Assembly: GCF_038396765.1 (NCBI RefSeq)
Contig: NZ_CP150096.1
Coordinates: 5,811,001-5,875,000 of the forward strand
DNA length: 64,000 nt
DNA from: Chitinophaga caseinilytica
Lineage (GTDB): Bacteria > Bacteroidota > Bacteroidia > Chitinophagales > Chitinophagaceae
Direction of reading: 5' to 3'
Under the pieces are notes generated by a model. That model worked only from the letters and a program-made list of their open reading frames with translations. It did not search any database and was not told the DNA's origin. Both the position numbers and the translations under genes were made by a program. Below, piece after piece: positions 43,338-52,042 of this stretch (position 1 is its first letter; each line of letters opens with the position of its first letter).

Positions 43338-44324
43338 ATGCAGACTCGCCGTACCTTTTTGCAGCGCGCCGGGATGGGCGCATTCGCTGCTGTTTTGCCT
43401 TCGTTTTCCTATGCCATTCCGCCGGCGGCTTCCGGGCATGGCAAGCCTTTGAAGATCGGGTTCATAACCGATCTGCATCATCTCCAGTTCGGAAAAAATG
43501 AGGAGCGGCGGATGAAAGCCTTTATGGATGCGGTGATGGAAGAAAAGCCCGATTTCATCCTCCAGTGCGGCGATTTTTGCCGGCCCAAGGGGTCGGATGT
43601 CATCATGTCTGAATGGGACCGGTTCAAAGGGCCCAAGTATCACGTTATCGGCAACCACGATATGGACGTGTGCGACAAATCGACCATCATGGCGCTCTGG
43701 GGAATGGAGAAAAGGTACTATTCCTTTGATACGGGCGGATTTCATTTCGTTGTCATGGACCGGAACTTTCTCCGGAAAGAAGACGGCACCCTCGCCCATT
43801 ACGACACTTCCAACTGGGGGCCCATGCCTTCCGAACAACGCTCCTTTACCGACGCAGAACAGTTGGAATGGCTGAAACAGGACCTCGCAGCGGCAAAGGC
43901 TCCGGTCGTAATCTTCATGCATCAGCCCGTTTTCCTCAGCGAATGGACCACCGAGCTGGGGAACGCCGCCGAAATCCTCACGATTTTTGACCAGCACAAT
44001 TTCGCCGCCACACATTCTGGTTCGAATGCGAAGGTTTGCGCCGTTTTCATGGGGCACGACCACGACGACCGTTACGGCGAGCGCAACGGCGTCCATTATT
44101 TTATGATGAACAGCGCATCCTACATTTATACCGATACCGGCGCGCATTATTATAACGATTCCCTGTTCGCCTTTATCACTTTAGACCCGGCCGGGAAGCT
44201 GCAGATCCATGGCCGCAACAGCAGCTATCCTGCCGGAACGCCGGAAAAGGTAATGGCGGCTTACCCGCCGAGGATCAGCGACCGCAACCTGAAAATCATT
44301 GCTCCCGGTGTCAAAAAAGGATAA
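43338..44324 (+). CDS. Tat-exported metallophosphoesterase
   Basis: A 328-residue protein with a twin-arginine signal (TRRTFLQRAGMGAFAAVLPSF). Calcineurin-like motifs are complete: FITDLHHLQFG (DxH variant), LQCGDF, VIGNHDMD, FMHQPV and FMGHDHDDRYG, giving the two-metal site. It hydrolyses a phosphoester in the periplasm; the substrate is unknown. It is divergent from the LytS/LytTR operon, and the shared LytTR site suggests it may be a target. Confidence 0.92.
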   Translation: MQTRRTFLQRAGMGAFAAVLPSFSYAIPPAASGHGKPLKIGFITDLHHLQFGKNEERRMKAFMDAVMEEKPDFILQCGDFCRPKGSDVIMSEWDRFKGPKYHVIGNHDMDVCDKSTIMALWGMEKRYYSFDTGGFHFVVMDRNFLRKEDGTLAHYDTSNWGPMPSEQRSFTDAEQLEWLKQDLAAAKAPVVIFMHQPVFLSEWTTELGNAAEILTIFDQHNFAATHSGSNAKVCAVFMGHDHDDRYGERNGVHYFMMNSASYIYTDTGAHYYNDSLFAFITLDPAGKLQIHGRNSSYPAGTPEKVMAAYPPRISDRNLKIIAPGVKKG

Positions 44325-44391
44325 AGACCACTTCGTGGGATAGGCTATTTGCGGGATAATCGTATATTTCAGGAGCATTTTATCCTATCCT

Positions 44392-45180
44392 ATGAAAAAG
44401 ATCCTGCTCCTGGGGATCGGTGCGCTGTGCCATATCCACGCCTCCGCCCAGGAAAACCTCGCCATCATCGCCGATTCCATCCGCCGGGAAGGCTTGCAGC
44501 TGTATCAGCACATCCAGGCCCGGAAAACCGGTGTAGCATTATTCGAAGCCGACACTACCGGCCGCCTTTCTTTACAGGCCGCTGGATATTTCAGTTACCG
44601 TTCCGGGTCGGACTATGTATTGATCATGCCGCATCGCGGATCGGTCAAAAACCCGGTCGTCACCAGTTATCGATTCGACGCCCATCTGACCCCGCAAACC
44701 GCAAAAATGGAAGTGGGCAGGAACATGACGGCAGCGGAAACGGACATTTGGGAATTGTGGAACCTGGCCACCGACCTCGTCAAAAAAGACGCAAGGTTCA
44801 AAAAAGTGAGGGACACCCAGTTCATGATCGTTCCCGTTGTGGAGGGAGACGTCCGGAAAGTGTACGTTTTATCCACCCCTTCGCGCAGCAATACCTTCGT
44901 GCTCGGCAACGATTATCTCCTTCAATTCAACGGCGCCCGCGAAGAAGTATCCATGACGGAATTCCACACCAATCTGCTCATGACGCCCACTGGCCGCAAA
45001 TCTTCGGGCCATATCCACGGCAGGGCCAATTCCCCCTACATTACCGCTACCGACGTCTGCGCGTTCATGCTGCATCCCAAAGCGTTCGACCAGGCATCCA
45101 TGCGGGTGGTGTCTCCCACGCATATTTCGGAGTGGAACATGGCAGACAATACGCTGTACATCGAACCGCGGATGCAATAG
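44392..45180 (+). CDS. Secreted protein of unknown function
   Basis: A 262-residue protein with a signal peptide (MKKILLLGIGALCHIHASAQ). The body has an amphipathic helix (IADSIRREGLQLYQHIQARKTG), then mixed alpha/beta elements with a conserved-looking core (YVLIMPHRGSVKNPVVTSYRFDAHL, LGNDYLLQFNG, FMLHPKAFD). I recognise no family, and no catalytic motif is evident. It stands alone between the metallophosphoesterase and DHFR-fold genes. Confidence 0.55.
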   Translation: MKKILLLGIGALCHIHASAQENLAIIADSIRREGLQLYQHIQARKTGVALFEADTTGRLSLQAAGYFSYRSGSDYVLIMPHRGSVKNPVVTSYRFDAHLTPQTAKMEVGRNMTAAETDIWELWNLATDLVKKDARFKKVRDTQFMIVPVVEGDVRKVYVLSTPSRSNTFVLGNDYLLQFNGAREEVSMTEFHTNLLMTPTGRKSSGHIHGRANSPYITATDVCAFMLHPKAFDQASMRVVSPTHISEWNMADNTLYIEPRMQ

Positions 45181-45277
45181 CGGCCCCTGTCCCAAACCGC
45201 CTCCAAATTGACCTGAATCCCCCTCTCCTGCCGTTCTACAATTACTTAGGTTTGTATCCTCCTAAATAAAACAAGTT

Positions 45278-45901
45278 ATGAGCAAGGTATTTATCAGCAT
45301 GGGCGTTTCGGCAGACGGGTTCATCGCCGGGCCCGACGGCGGCCCCGCCAATCCCATGGGTGGCGCGGCGCCTTTTATTCACGACTGGGTATTCGACATG
45401 CATGCGTTCCGAAGCCGGTTGGGGATGGAAGGCGGGCAGACCGAAGGGGAAGACAATGCCATCGTGGAAAATATCTTCACCCGCTGCGGCGCTTACGTGC
45501 TGGGCAAGCGGATGTTCGACGAAGGAGAAGCGAGCTGGCCGGCCGATGCGCCTTTCCGTGCACCCGTGTACGTGCTCACGCATGCAAAACGTGGCCCATG
45601 GGAGCGGCCCGGCGGAACGGTATTCCACTTTACCGATGAAAGTCTCCGGGATGTACTGGCCAAAGCCAGGAAAGACGCGGGCGGGAAAGATGTACGGATT
45701 TCCGGCGGGGCCAATGTCGTGCGCCAGTATCTGAATGCAGGGCTGGTAGACGAACTGATCATCCATCAATCGCCTTCCGTGATCGGCTCCGGCGTGCGGC
45801 TGCTCGAAGGGCTGGACCGCGACGCGTTTTCCCTGGAAATAGAACGGGTGGTATCTTCTCCCCGCGTGACGCATATGTTCTATAAAGTCCATAACAAGTA
45901 A
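45278..45901 (+). CDS. DHFR-fold (RibD C-terminal domain) reductase
   Basis: A 207-residue protein of the dihydrofolate reductase/RibD-C family: MSKVFISMGVSADGFIAGPDG at the start, AYVLGKRMFDEGEASW, and DVRISGGANVVRQYLNAGLVDELIIHQSPSVIGSG near the end, the NADPH-binding elements. It is shorter than true RibD and likely reduces another small molecule. A -7-like TAGGTTTG lies at 45247-45254. It ends 18 bp before a strong terminator. Confidence 0.9.
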   Translation: MSKVFISMGVSADGFIAGPDGGPANPMGGAAPFIHDWVFDMHAFRSRLGMEGGQTEGEDNAIVENIFTRCGAYVLGKRMFDEGEASWPADAPFRAPVYVLTHAKRGPWERPGGTVFHFTDESLRDVLAKARKDAGGKDVRISGGANVVRQYLNAGLVDELIIHQSPSVIGSGVRLLEGLDRDAFSLEIERVVSSPRVTHMFYKVHNK

Positions 45902-45918
45902 GCACATCACCTATCCAT

Positions 45919-45965
45919 AAAAAGAAATCCCGGCGCAGCAGCAGCACGCCGGGATTTCTTTTTTT
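45919..45965. terminator. Bidirectional terminator
   Basis: A 17-bp stem (45919-45935 with 45947-45963) flanked by A and T runs, between the convergent DHFR-fold gene and lipoprotein gene. Confidence 0.9.
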
Positions 45966-45979
45966 ATCCGTGGATGGTT

Positions 45980-46660
45980 TTATTTGTTGGGAATGGACGC
46001 CAGGTGGGCGTTCAACGTAGTGCGCTCCAGGCCTTGTCCGTCGGTGATCAGCCACACCAGCATCTGGATAGTGGAAACCGCATCGAAGTATCCGTCGAAA
46101 TTCGGGTATTCCTTGAGGGCGGTTTTCTTGTTTTTCAGGAGGTCGAGCAGTTCGCGGAGGAGCGGGCTGTTGGTCACTGGCCCGATTTTATAGGTGATTT
46201 CTCCGGAACTGGGGTGCCTTCCCGAGTTCACACAGTAGAGTTTTATGCCTACGCGCGTGGTGGATTTCGCTTTCAGGGCGATGGTCGTGTTCTGGATGAG
46301 GATACCGCTCTGGTAGTCGCCGTTCTGTGAGATGACGATGAGCCCTGCCGGGATCGTGTACGAAACGGCAGTGGCATTGCTGTTGACGAAAGCCACGCAA
46401 ACCTCTACGAGGCCGCCGCTTCCTGCTTCATAAGCGGTGTCGCACACTTCGCCCTTGATCGGGGCCCCGGAAATGGACACGCCTGCCGGGAAAGTGAGGG
46501 CGGTGCCCTGCGGTTCGCCGCCGGCCTCTCCCATTCCGGGGATTTTGCCGGGCTGTTCCTGGGGCGCGTCGTCTTTCTTGTCGGACTTGCTGCAGGAAAT
46601 AATCGTGAATGCCGCGAAGATGGCGGCGGTTAACAACACAAAGGTTTTCCCTTGTCGCAT
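45980..46660 (-). CDS. Lipoprotein of unknown function
   Basis: A 226-residue lipoprotein from the ATG at 46660 (MRQGKTFVLLTAAIFAAFTIISC); in-frame codons upstream to 46687 lack a good start. After a charged linker (SKSDKKDDAPQEQ) comes a beta-sandwich (FPAGVSISGAPIKGEVCDTAYEAGSGGLVEVCVAF, IPAGLIVISQNGDYQSGIL), then a helical tail (LLRELLDLLKNKKTALKEY). It may bind a surface ligand. No family recognised. The 293-bp gap to 46954 separates it from the oxidase operon. Confidence 0.6.
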   Translation of the reverse strand: MRQGKTFVLLTAAIFAAFTIISCSKSDKKDDAPQEQPGKIPGMGEAGGEPQGTALTFPAGVSISGAPIKGEVCDTAYEAGSGGLVEVCVAFVNSNATAVSYTIPAGLIVISQNGDYQSGILIQNTTIALKAKSTTRVGIKLYCVNSGRHPSSGEITYKIGPVTNSPLLRELLDLLKNKKTALKEYPNFDGYFDAVSTIQMLVWLITDGQGLERTTLNAHLASIPNK

Positions 46661-46953
46661 AATGAGATGGTTTTTTTGATGATACAATTAATCAGACATG
46701 GTCTGTCATGGTTCCGGTTGCTGCTAAACGGGCCTGGGCGGGAAAAACGGGGAAGATACGCTCCCCGGGAAGGGTGCGGGAGATATGCTGCCAGTAATTC
46801 CGGGGCCACGGCGGACCCGAGTTGCAAAAATAATACCTGATTTACAAGGATTTATACTTTTCCCGGAAAATGCGTGGAAATACGTGGCGGAATCATTGGC
46901 AGGATGAACAAATCCCGCCCCGGGTTGTAATTTAATAAACCAAATATCCCCCC

Positions 46954-47088
46954 ATGTCTGAATCCACACCGCGCGAATCCCCCGAAAAATTCGTTCCCCG
47001 CGGGGCCATCGCGTTTTTCGCCCTATTGATCTTCATTGGACTCGTTATTTGGTTCGGCATCTATTTCGTGATGCTGGCCCGGTCTTAA
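46954..47088 (+). CDS. Cytochrome c oxidase subunit IIa (ba3-type), 44 residues
   Basis: A 44-codon gene with one membrane helix (AIAFFALLIFIGLVIWFGIYFVML) after a soluble N-terminal tail (MSESTPRESPEKFVPRG). Size, single helix and position 11 bp before subunit II match subunit IIa of ba3-type oxidases, a helix that packs against subunit I. Too short to be caught by simple length filters. Probably the first gene of the operon; a gap of 293 bp precedes it. Confidence 0.8.
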   Translation: MSESTPRESPEKFVPRGAIAFFALLIFIGLVIWFGIYFVMLARS

Positions 47089-47099
47089 ACCCGGAAAAT

Positions 47100-47552
47100 A
47101 TGCTGGATAAATTTGAAAGAAACGTCATCATCACCGCGCTTACCGTTTCGGCGCTGTTCATCTTCTCCATCTTTTACGCACTGGGCGCCAAGCGCCAGGA
47201 CGTATCGGAGTGCCTGCCATACAACAAAACCTACGAAACGGCGCGGGTGGAGCAAATAGACGCCAAAACGTACCAGATTTACTATGTGGCGCGTATGTGG
47301 AACTTCGAACCGGCCATCAGTTACATACCGGTCGGCAGCGAGGTAGACCTGTTCGTGACTTCGCTGGATGTAGTGCATGGGTTCAATGTGTTCGACAAGA
47401 ACGTGAACCTCATGGCCGTTCCCGGCGGCGTGGCGAAGACTACGGTCAAGTTCACGGAGCCCGGCGTCTACAAGATCGTGTGCCATGAATTTTGCGGCAC
47501 GGGCCATCAGAACATGGAAGCGGAAATCATCGTCAACTATCCCAGAAAATAA
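47100..47552 (+). CDS. Cytochrome c oxidase subunit II (ba3-type)
   Basis: A 150-residue protein from the ATG at 47100. One N-terminal membrane helix (VIITALTVSALFIFSIFYALG), then the cupredoxin CuA domain with VVHGFNV and CHEFCGTGHQNM, which gives the Cys2-His-Met ligands of the binuclear copper site. The single-helix architecture is typical of B-type (ba3) oxidases, not the two-helix A-type. It starts 11 bp after subunit IIa. Confidence 0.95.
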   Translation: MLDKFERNVIITALTVSALFIFSIFYALGAKRQDVSECLPYNKTYETARVEQIDAKTYQIYYVARMWNFEPAISYIPVGSEVDLFVTSLDVVHGFNVFDKNVNLMAVPGGVAKTTVKFTEPGVYKIVCHEFCGTGHQNMEAEIIVNYPRK

Positions 47553-47560
47553 CACCTACT

Positions 47561-49237
47561 ATGCAGGTAAGCCGTCCTATTCGCAACATCCTTCTCATCG
47601 AACTGTTCGTGCCGATTTTACTGCTCACCCTCGGTATTTACCATGGGCTGATGCAGGTGATCTACCGCTCGGGGGTCATCCAGCGGACGTCCGTAGCCGG
47701 GCTGGATTACTACCAGGGGCTCACGTTGCACGGGGTCATCAACGCCATTGTGCTCACCACGTTCTTCGCCGTAGCGTTCGGGCATGCCACCATGATCTTT
47801 TACACGAAGCGCGAGCCGAACAAAACCGCGACCCTCGTTTCCATGCTGCTCATGGTGATCGGGACGGGCCTCGCCGCAGCGGCCATCCTCGCGGGGAAAG
47901 CGTCTGTTCTCTACACGTTCTATCCGCCGCTGAAAGCGCATCCCGCGTTTTACATCGGCACGGCCATGCTGATCGTGGGGTCGTGGATACCGTATTTCGA
48001 CTGGGTCAGGATGTACCTTTCCTGGAAGCGCGAACATCCCCAGGAATCCACACCGGTGGCCGTTATCGGAACGCTCGTCAACTTTACGATCTGGTTCGTG
48101 TGTACGCTCGCGGTAGCGTATGAAGTGCTGGTGATGCTTGTTCCCTGGAGCCTCGGCTGGACGCAGGAGATCAACATCATGCTGGCCCGCACGCTGTTCT
48201 GGTTCTTCGGGCATGCGCTCGTTTACTTCTGGCTGCTGCCTTCCTATATCATGTTTTACACCATGCTTCCCAAGCTCGCCGGCGGCAAACTGTACTCCGG
48301 CAACGCGGGGCGCATCGCGTTCTTCATCTTCCTCATCCTGTCTATCCCCATCGGCGTTCACCACCAGTTCGGCGACCCATCTATCGGCCGCGGCGTGAAG
48401 CTCACCCAGTCGATCCTCACTTTCGGCGTCGCCATTCCCAGTTTCATCACCGCATTCACCATTGCCGCATCACTGGAATACGCCGCGCGGAAACGGGGTG
48501 CCACCGGGTTGTGGAGCTGGATCTGGAAACTGCCGTTCTTCCGAAAAGACGTCTACCTGTTCGGTTACCTCATCAACGGCCTTATCCTGTTCATTTTCGG
48601 CGGCCTTACCGGGCTGGTCAACGCTTCCTATTCGCTGAACAACGTTGTCCACAATACGTCCTTCATCCCCGGCCACTTCCACCTCACCGTAGGCGGGCCC
48701 GTTTTCCTGGCCATTCTCGGCATGAGCATTTACATGTTGTCGCAATTGACGGGCAAGCGCATTTACGCGCCGGTGCTCAATACCATCGTGCCGTACCTCT
48801 GGACGGTGGGCGTGCTGATCTTTTCCGCCGGACTGATGTATGGCGGACTGATCGGTGAACCGCGGCGGACGAACATGGGATTGACTTACCTGAACCCTTC
48901 CAGCGAACAGTTCAACCCGTATTGGGTGGTATCGTCGATGCTGGGGCTTGCTGGTGGCGGGATCATGTTTACGGCGGGATTGCTGTATTTCATTTCCTTC
49001 TTCGGGACCTGTTTCCGCAGGCGGTCTGCCGAGCCGGTGATAGACCTGCCTGTGAGCGAAACCCTGCACGAAGAGCGCCGCGTGCCGCTGCTGGACAGTT
49101 TCAAGCCCTGGCTCGCCATCATGGGCCTGATCATTTTCCTGACCTACGCGCCGGCTATCTCAGACGCGATCAACAACACGAACCGAAAAGCGCCACCTTA
49201 TAAACCGACGGACCCCGTGCCCGTAGTACGCCAATAA
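47561..49237 (+). CDS. Cytochrome c oxidase subunit I (ba3-type)
   Basis: A 558-residue heme-copper oxidase subunit with about 13 membrane helices, starting at the ATG at 47561. LTLHGVINAIVLTTFF holds the low-spin heme histidine, and FFGHALVYFWLLPSYIMFYTMLP carries the CuB histidine with the linked tyrosine region; VHHQFGDPSIG and HNTSFIPGHFHLTVGGPVF supply the remaining CuB and heme ligands. It reduces oxygen to water as terminal oxidase with high oxygen affinity. The preceding stop is 8 bp away. Confidence 0.96.
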   Translation: MQVSRPIRNILLIELFVPILLLTLGIYHGLMQVIYRSGVIQRTSVAGLDYYQGLTLHGVINAIVLTTFFAVAFGHATMIFYTKREPNKTATLVSMLLMVIGTGLAAAAILAGKASVLYTFYPPLKAHPAFYIGTAMLIVGSWIPYFDWVRMYLSWKREHPQESTPVAVIGTLVNFTIWFVCTLAVAYEVLVMLVPWSLGWTQEINIMLARTLFWFFGHALVYFWLLPSYIMFYTMLPKLAGGKLYSGNAGRIAFFIFLILSIPIGVHHQFGDPSIGRGVKLTQSILTFGVAIPSFITAFTIAASLEYAARKRGATGLWSWIWKLPFFRKDVYLFGYLINGLILFIFGGLTGLVNASYSLNNVVHNTSFIPGHFHLTVGGPVFLAILGMSIYMLSQLTGKRIYAPVLNTIVPYLWTVGVLIFSAGLMYGGLIGEPRRTNMGLTYLNPSSEQFNPYWVVSSMLGLAGGGIMFTAGLLYFISFFGTCFRRRSAEPVIDLPVSETLHEERRVPLLDSFKPWLAIMGLIIFLTYAPAISDAINNTNRKAPPYKPTDPVPVVRQ

Positions 49238-49243
49238 ACCCTT

Positions 49244-49890
49244 ATGCCGCAACGCCTGAACATATTGAAATCCTGGAAAGCGTTCGTGCTCCTCATCGCC
49301 GGCGTTCCGCTGGCGGCATACGGCATCGTGCGGTTCGCGGAAGACCGGTATGGCCGGCTCCCCTACTTTGCGCCGAATAACGAACGTACCGGCAGTGCAG
49401 AAGATGCGCCCGGGCTGGGGGAATTTTCGTTCAGGGACGCGGATGGTAAACTGACGGAAAGCAAGGAGTGGAAAGGACGCATCACCATTGCGCATTTCTT
49501 TTTACGTCTTGCCCAACGATTTGTCCGCTGATGATGTCGAACATGAAAACGATACAATCCGGTGCGGGCGATGCGCGGCTGATTTCCGTGACGGTAGACC
49601 CCGCCCACGATTCGCCTGAAAACCTGCGTGGGTACATCCGCCGGACGGGTTTCGGGGAAGGCAACTGGCGATTGCTTACCGGCGACAAGCGGGAGCTTTA
49701 CCGGTTCGCGCGGAAGGGATTGTTCGTTACGGCGACGGAAGGGGACGGCGGGCCGGAGGATTTCATCCACAGCGACCGGCTCGTGCTGCTCGACAAAAAC
49801 CTGCGCATCCGCGGATATTATAGCGGCATATCCGATAAAGAGGTGCAATTGCTGCTCGATGATCTCAAAAAACTGCAACATGAACGTTAA
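49244..49890 (+). pseudogene. SCO1/SenC copper chaperone, frameshifted
   Basis: Two frames make one ~215-residue SCO protein. The first (from 49244) has a signal anchor (KSWKAFVLLIAGVPLAAYGIV) and runs to GRITIAHFF; the second holds the copper motif TSCPTICP and continues through VTVDPAHDSPENLRGYIRRTGF to FIHSDRLVLLDKNLRIRGYYSG, with the conserved His. The break falls in the five-T run at 49499-49503; one extra T gives AHFFFTSCPTICP, the family pattern. SCO loads copper on the CuA site of subunit II, so a real loss would be striking. A sequencing miscall is more likely. Its end overlaps the cytochrome c gene by 11 bp. Confidence 0.85.
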
Positions 49891-50422
49891 AGGCATTTTC
49901 GTCCTGATCGTACTGGTTTCGCTGCACGTCCGCCTGTTGGCGGCGGATGCGGAAGAAGGCAAAAAGCTGTTCCAGGCCCGGTGCGCCTCGTGCCACAACG
50001 TCCACAAGAAACTGACCGGTCCGGCGCTGGCGGGCGTGGACGGGCGGCGTCCGGAGGATTGGATCATCCGGTTCGTCAAATCTTCGCAAAGCATGATCAA
50101 AACCGGCGATGCCGCCGCGCTGGCGATCTTCAACGAATACAACCAGGTGGTGATGCCCGACCATCCCGACCTGAACGACGAGCAGGTGCGTTCCATCATC
50201 GCTTTCATCAAAGCCGAAGCGGCAGCAGCGCCCAAAGACGACGCGCCTTTCGCCCGGCCGGGAAAGCTGACGCCCAACCTCATGCCACTTAGTATTTACA
50301 ACTTCCCCTTCATGCTCGCATACCTGTTGCTCATCATCGTGATCGTGCTGCTGCTGGTGTTCCTCGTCAACATCAAAAGCATCGAGAAAAAGATGCATGA
50401 AGGGAACGGCCCGGAATCATGA
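49880..50422 (+). CDS. Membrane-anchored cytochrome c
   Basis: A 180-residue protein from the ATG at 49880, overlapping the SCO stop by 11 bp. Signal peptide ends RLLAADA; heme motif CASCH near residue 36; an axial methionine probably in VVMPDHPDL; C-terminal membrane helix (FPFMLAYLLLIIVIVLLLVFLV) keeps it at the inner membrane. It is the likely direct electron donor to the ba3 oxidase encoded upstream. Confidence 0.93.
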   Translation: MNVKGIFVLIVLVSLHVRLLAADAEEGKKLFQARCASCHNVHKKLTGPALAGVDGRRPEDWIIRFVKSSQSMIKTGDAAALAIFNEYNQVVMPDHPDLNDEQVRSIIAFIKAEAAAAPKDDAPFARPGKLTPNLMPLSIYNFPFMLAYLLLIIVIVLLLVFLVNIKSIEKKMHEGNGPES

Positions 50423-50952
50423 AACGCAATACCCGCCTTGCTATATCGCTCCTGCTGATCGCAGGAGGTTCCCTCATCTGGTACCTGTACGGTTACCGGC
50501 AGCGGCTGCTGTACGACGTGGCGGCGCTGTTGATGATAGCCGGAGGATGGCTCCTGCTGGGGTTCCTGTGCTTTGGGTCGCTGTGGCAGCGCGGGGACTC
50601 GCGGTTTCAGCCCGACCGGCGGAACTGGCTCCGGGGGCGGAAACTGCTGCTGGTGGGCGGTATTGCGGTGTTGATTGGCGGAAACGCCATTTGGGCCGAT
50701 AAGGCGTCTGACCGGCTGGCAGCTTCCTGGCTGCGGGGGCCGTTGCAGCGGGCGACGGCTACGGTGCTGGAGGTGCGGCTGTTACAGGGGTCGGAGCAAT
50801 ATTTTTATGAAACGCGGGTCCGTTACCGGGCCGGCGCCCGCGAGATGCGGGAAATATTTACCAGCTCCCGGCATTACAATCCGGGGGATAGCCTGTCGGT
50901 TTTTTATGCGGCCGCCCACCCGGAGGTGTTCCGGGTGGAGGGGCAGAGATGA
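50419..50952 (+). CDS. Three-helix membrane protein with DUF3592-like domain
   Basis: A 177-residue protein whose ATG overlaps the stop of the cytochrome c gene (ATGA), so translation is coupled. Three membrane helices (LAISLLLIAGGSLIWYLYG, VAALLMIAGGWLLLGFLC, LLLVGGIAVLIGGNAIW) are followed by a soluble beta-domain (TATVLEVRLLQGSEQYFYETRVRYRAG..., FYAAAHPEVFRV) that resembles DUF3592. Last gene of the oxidase operon. Role unknown, perhaps assembly or anchoring. Confidence 0.6.
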   Translation: MKRNTRLAISLLLIAGGSLIWYLYGYRQRLLYDVAALLMIAGGWLLLGFLCFGSLWQRGDSRFQPDRRNWLRGRKLLLVGGIAVLIGGNAIWADKASDRLAASWLRGPLQRATATVLEVRLLQGSEQYFYETRVRYRAGAREMREIFTSSRHYNPGDSLSVFYAAAHPEVFRVEGQR

Positions 50953-51179
50953 CGGCTGAAGGGCCCGAGGCTACGGTTTATGGGAAAATTTGCGGTGGCC
51001 GGGCGGAAAGGGCGCAAGTTTGTGCCAAATGAGAAAGACATGCTGATATTGATGATAGTCCTGGGCGTGAGGGGTTGGTGGAAGAAAAATTCCCATCGCT
51101 TCAAACATCGTTGACCCCTTCTTCACAAAATATTTTTTCCTCGAAAAAATTTTCCGGTTCGTTATTCTGCTACATTCAA

Positions 51180-51830
51180 TTAATATCTGTTTTTTAAAAA
51201 CATAAGCACTGTGCTTATGCATACAAAAAGCAGGAATTGTATCATGACGTTAAACAGGTACGAATTTTCCACCCCTACCCCGTTTGGCGACATCGATAAA
51301 ATAAGAATGCTAATTGCAAAAACAGCGATGATCAAAAAGAAAAATAATACCGAAGCATATGCCAAAGTATCCAATAAATCTCCTTTTGATTTCATTACAA
51401 CCACGGAAATCATCAACAATCCGACGAAAAAGAATATTCCGGAAGTAGACATTATTAACTTAAAATAACTTTGTATGACAAACATCATTGATTGGGTAGT
51501 CATTTGCATATTTATCTGCCTCGGGCTTGCCTTTGCCATGTTCGTAGATTTTGCGAAACCTCCATTTAACTTCAGAAAGAGAGAAGAATAGATTTCGGAG
51601 TACAATGGTGCACCTTCCAGCAGCTCTTTTCTCAGGGCTGCTGCTTCATTTTTACTTGCACTGTCCATCTTTGGCTCATTTATTACCCTGGTCAGCTCTT
51701 TAAATATTTCCATTTTATTTTTGAGCCTGAAGTGATGGGTAAATTGCATCACATCATTGACCCAGAACGTTAAGGACAGTAATGTGACCAGTACAAAAAT
51801 TCTTTGTGACAACGATTTTTTGCTATCCAT
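51180..51830 (-). CDS. Low-GC orphan membrane protein
   Basis: About 216 residues from the ATG at 51830, with an N-terminal helix (QRIFVLVTLLSLTFWVNDV), a soluble helical segment of ~110 residues, and three C-terminal membrane helices. Base composition is clearly AT-richer than every neighbour, with AT-rich codons, which suggests recent acquisition. No family recognised. At its 3' end CATAAGCA (51201-51208) and TGCTTATG (51212-51219) make a stem followed on the minus strand by TTTTT, a terminator that overlaps the last codons. The gene stands alone between the oxidase operon and the 52043 gene. Confidence 0.5.
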   Translation of the reverse strand: MDSKKSLSQRIFVLVTLLSLTFWVNDVMQFTHHFRLKNKMEIFKELTRVINEPKMDSASKNEAAALRKELLEGAPLYSEIYSSLFLKLNGGFAKSTNMAKASPRQINMQMTTQSMMFVIQSYFKLIMSTSGIFFFVGLLMISVVVMKSKGDLLDTLAYASVLFFFLIIAVFAISILILSMSPNGVGVENSYLFNVMIQFLLFVCISTVLMFLKNRY

Positions 51831-51920
51831 AAAATAGGTTACTAAATATTCTGCTTGAATCATCTCTCAGATTTTCGGGTTAAAAAACAATGTGATGCGC
51901 AATAGTAAATTGTAATCGAA

Positions 51921-51936
51921 TCGAAAAATTTTTCGA
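51921..51936. repeat. 16-bp perfect palindrome near a low-GC segment border
   Basis: TCGAAAAATTTTTCGA is a perfect palindrome in the 212-bp gap between the orphan membrane gene and the 52043 gene. Nearby ATTTTTTCGAG (51943-51953) is the reverse complement of CTCGAAAAAAT at 51140-51150, so 11-bp inverted repeats flank the low-GC gene. AT-richness makes chance matches fairly likely. Confidence 0.35.
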
Positions 51937-52042
51937 CATCATATTTTTTCGAGCCGAATCAAAACAACCGTAGCCAGCATCCCATCCCCCGACATCCCGA
52001 AATTTCCGTAACTTCATGTCCACCCCAAAAAACCCTCATCCA

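Noticed and set aside
45247..45254. TAGGTTTG box as a promoter for the DHFR-fold gene
   Set aside because: It fits the -7 consensus but no -33 element lies at a workable distance, so no promoter is claimed.
46661..46953. Promoter of the oxidase operon
   Set aside because: Only poor -7-like words (TACTTTTC at 46855-46862) without a -33 partner were found; the region has direct repeats CATGGT near 46698 of unclear meaning.
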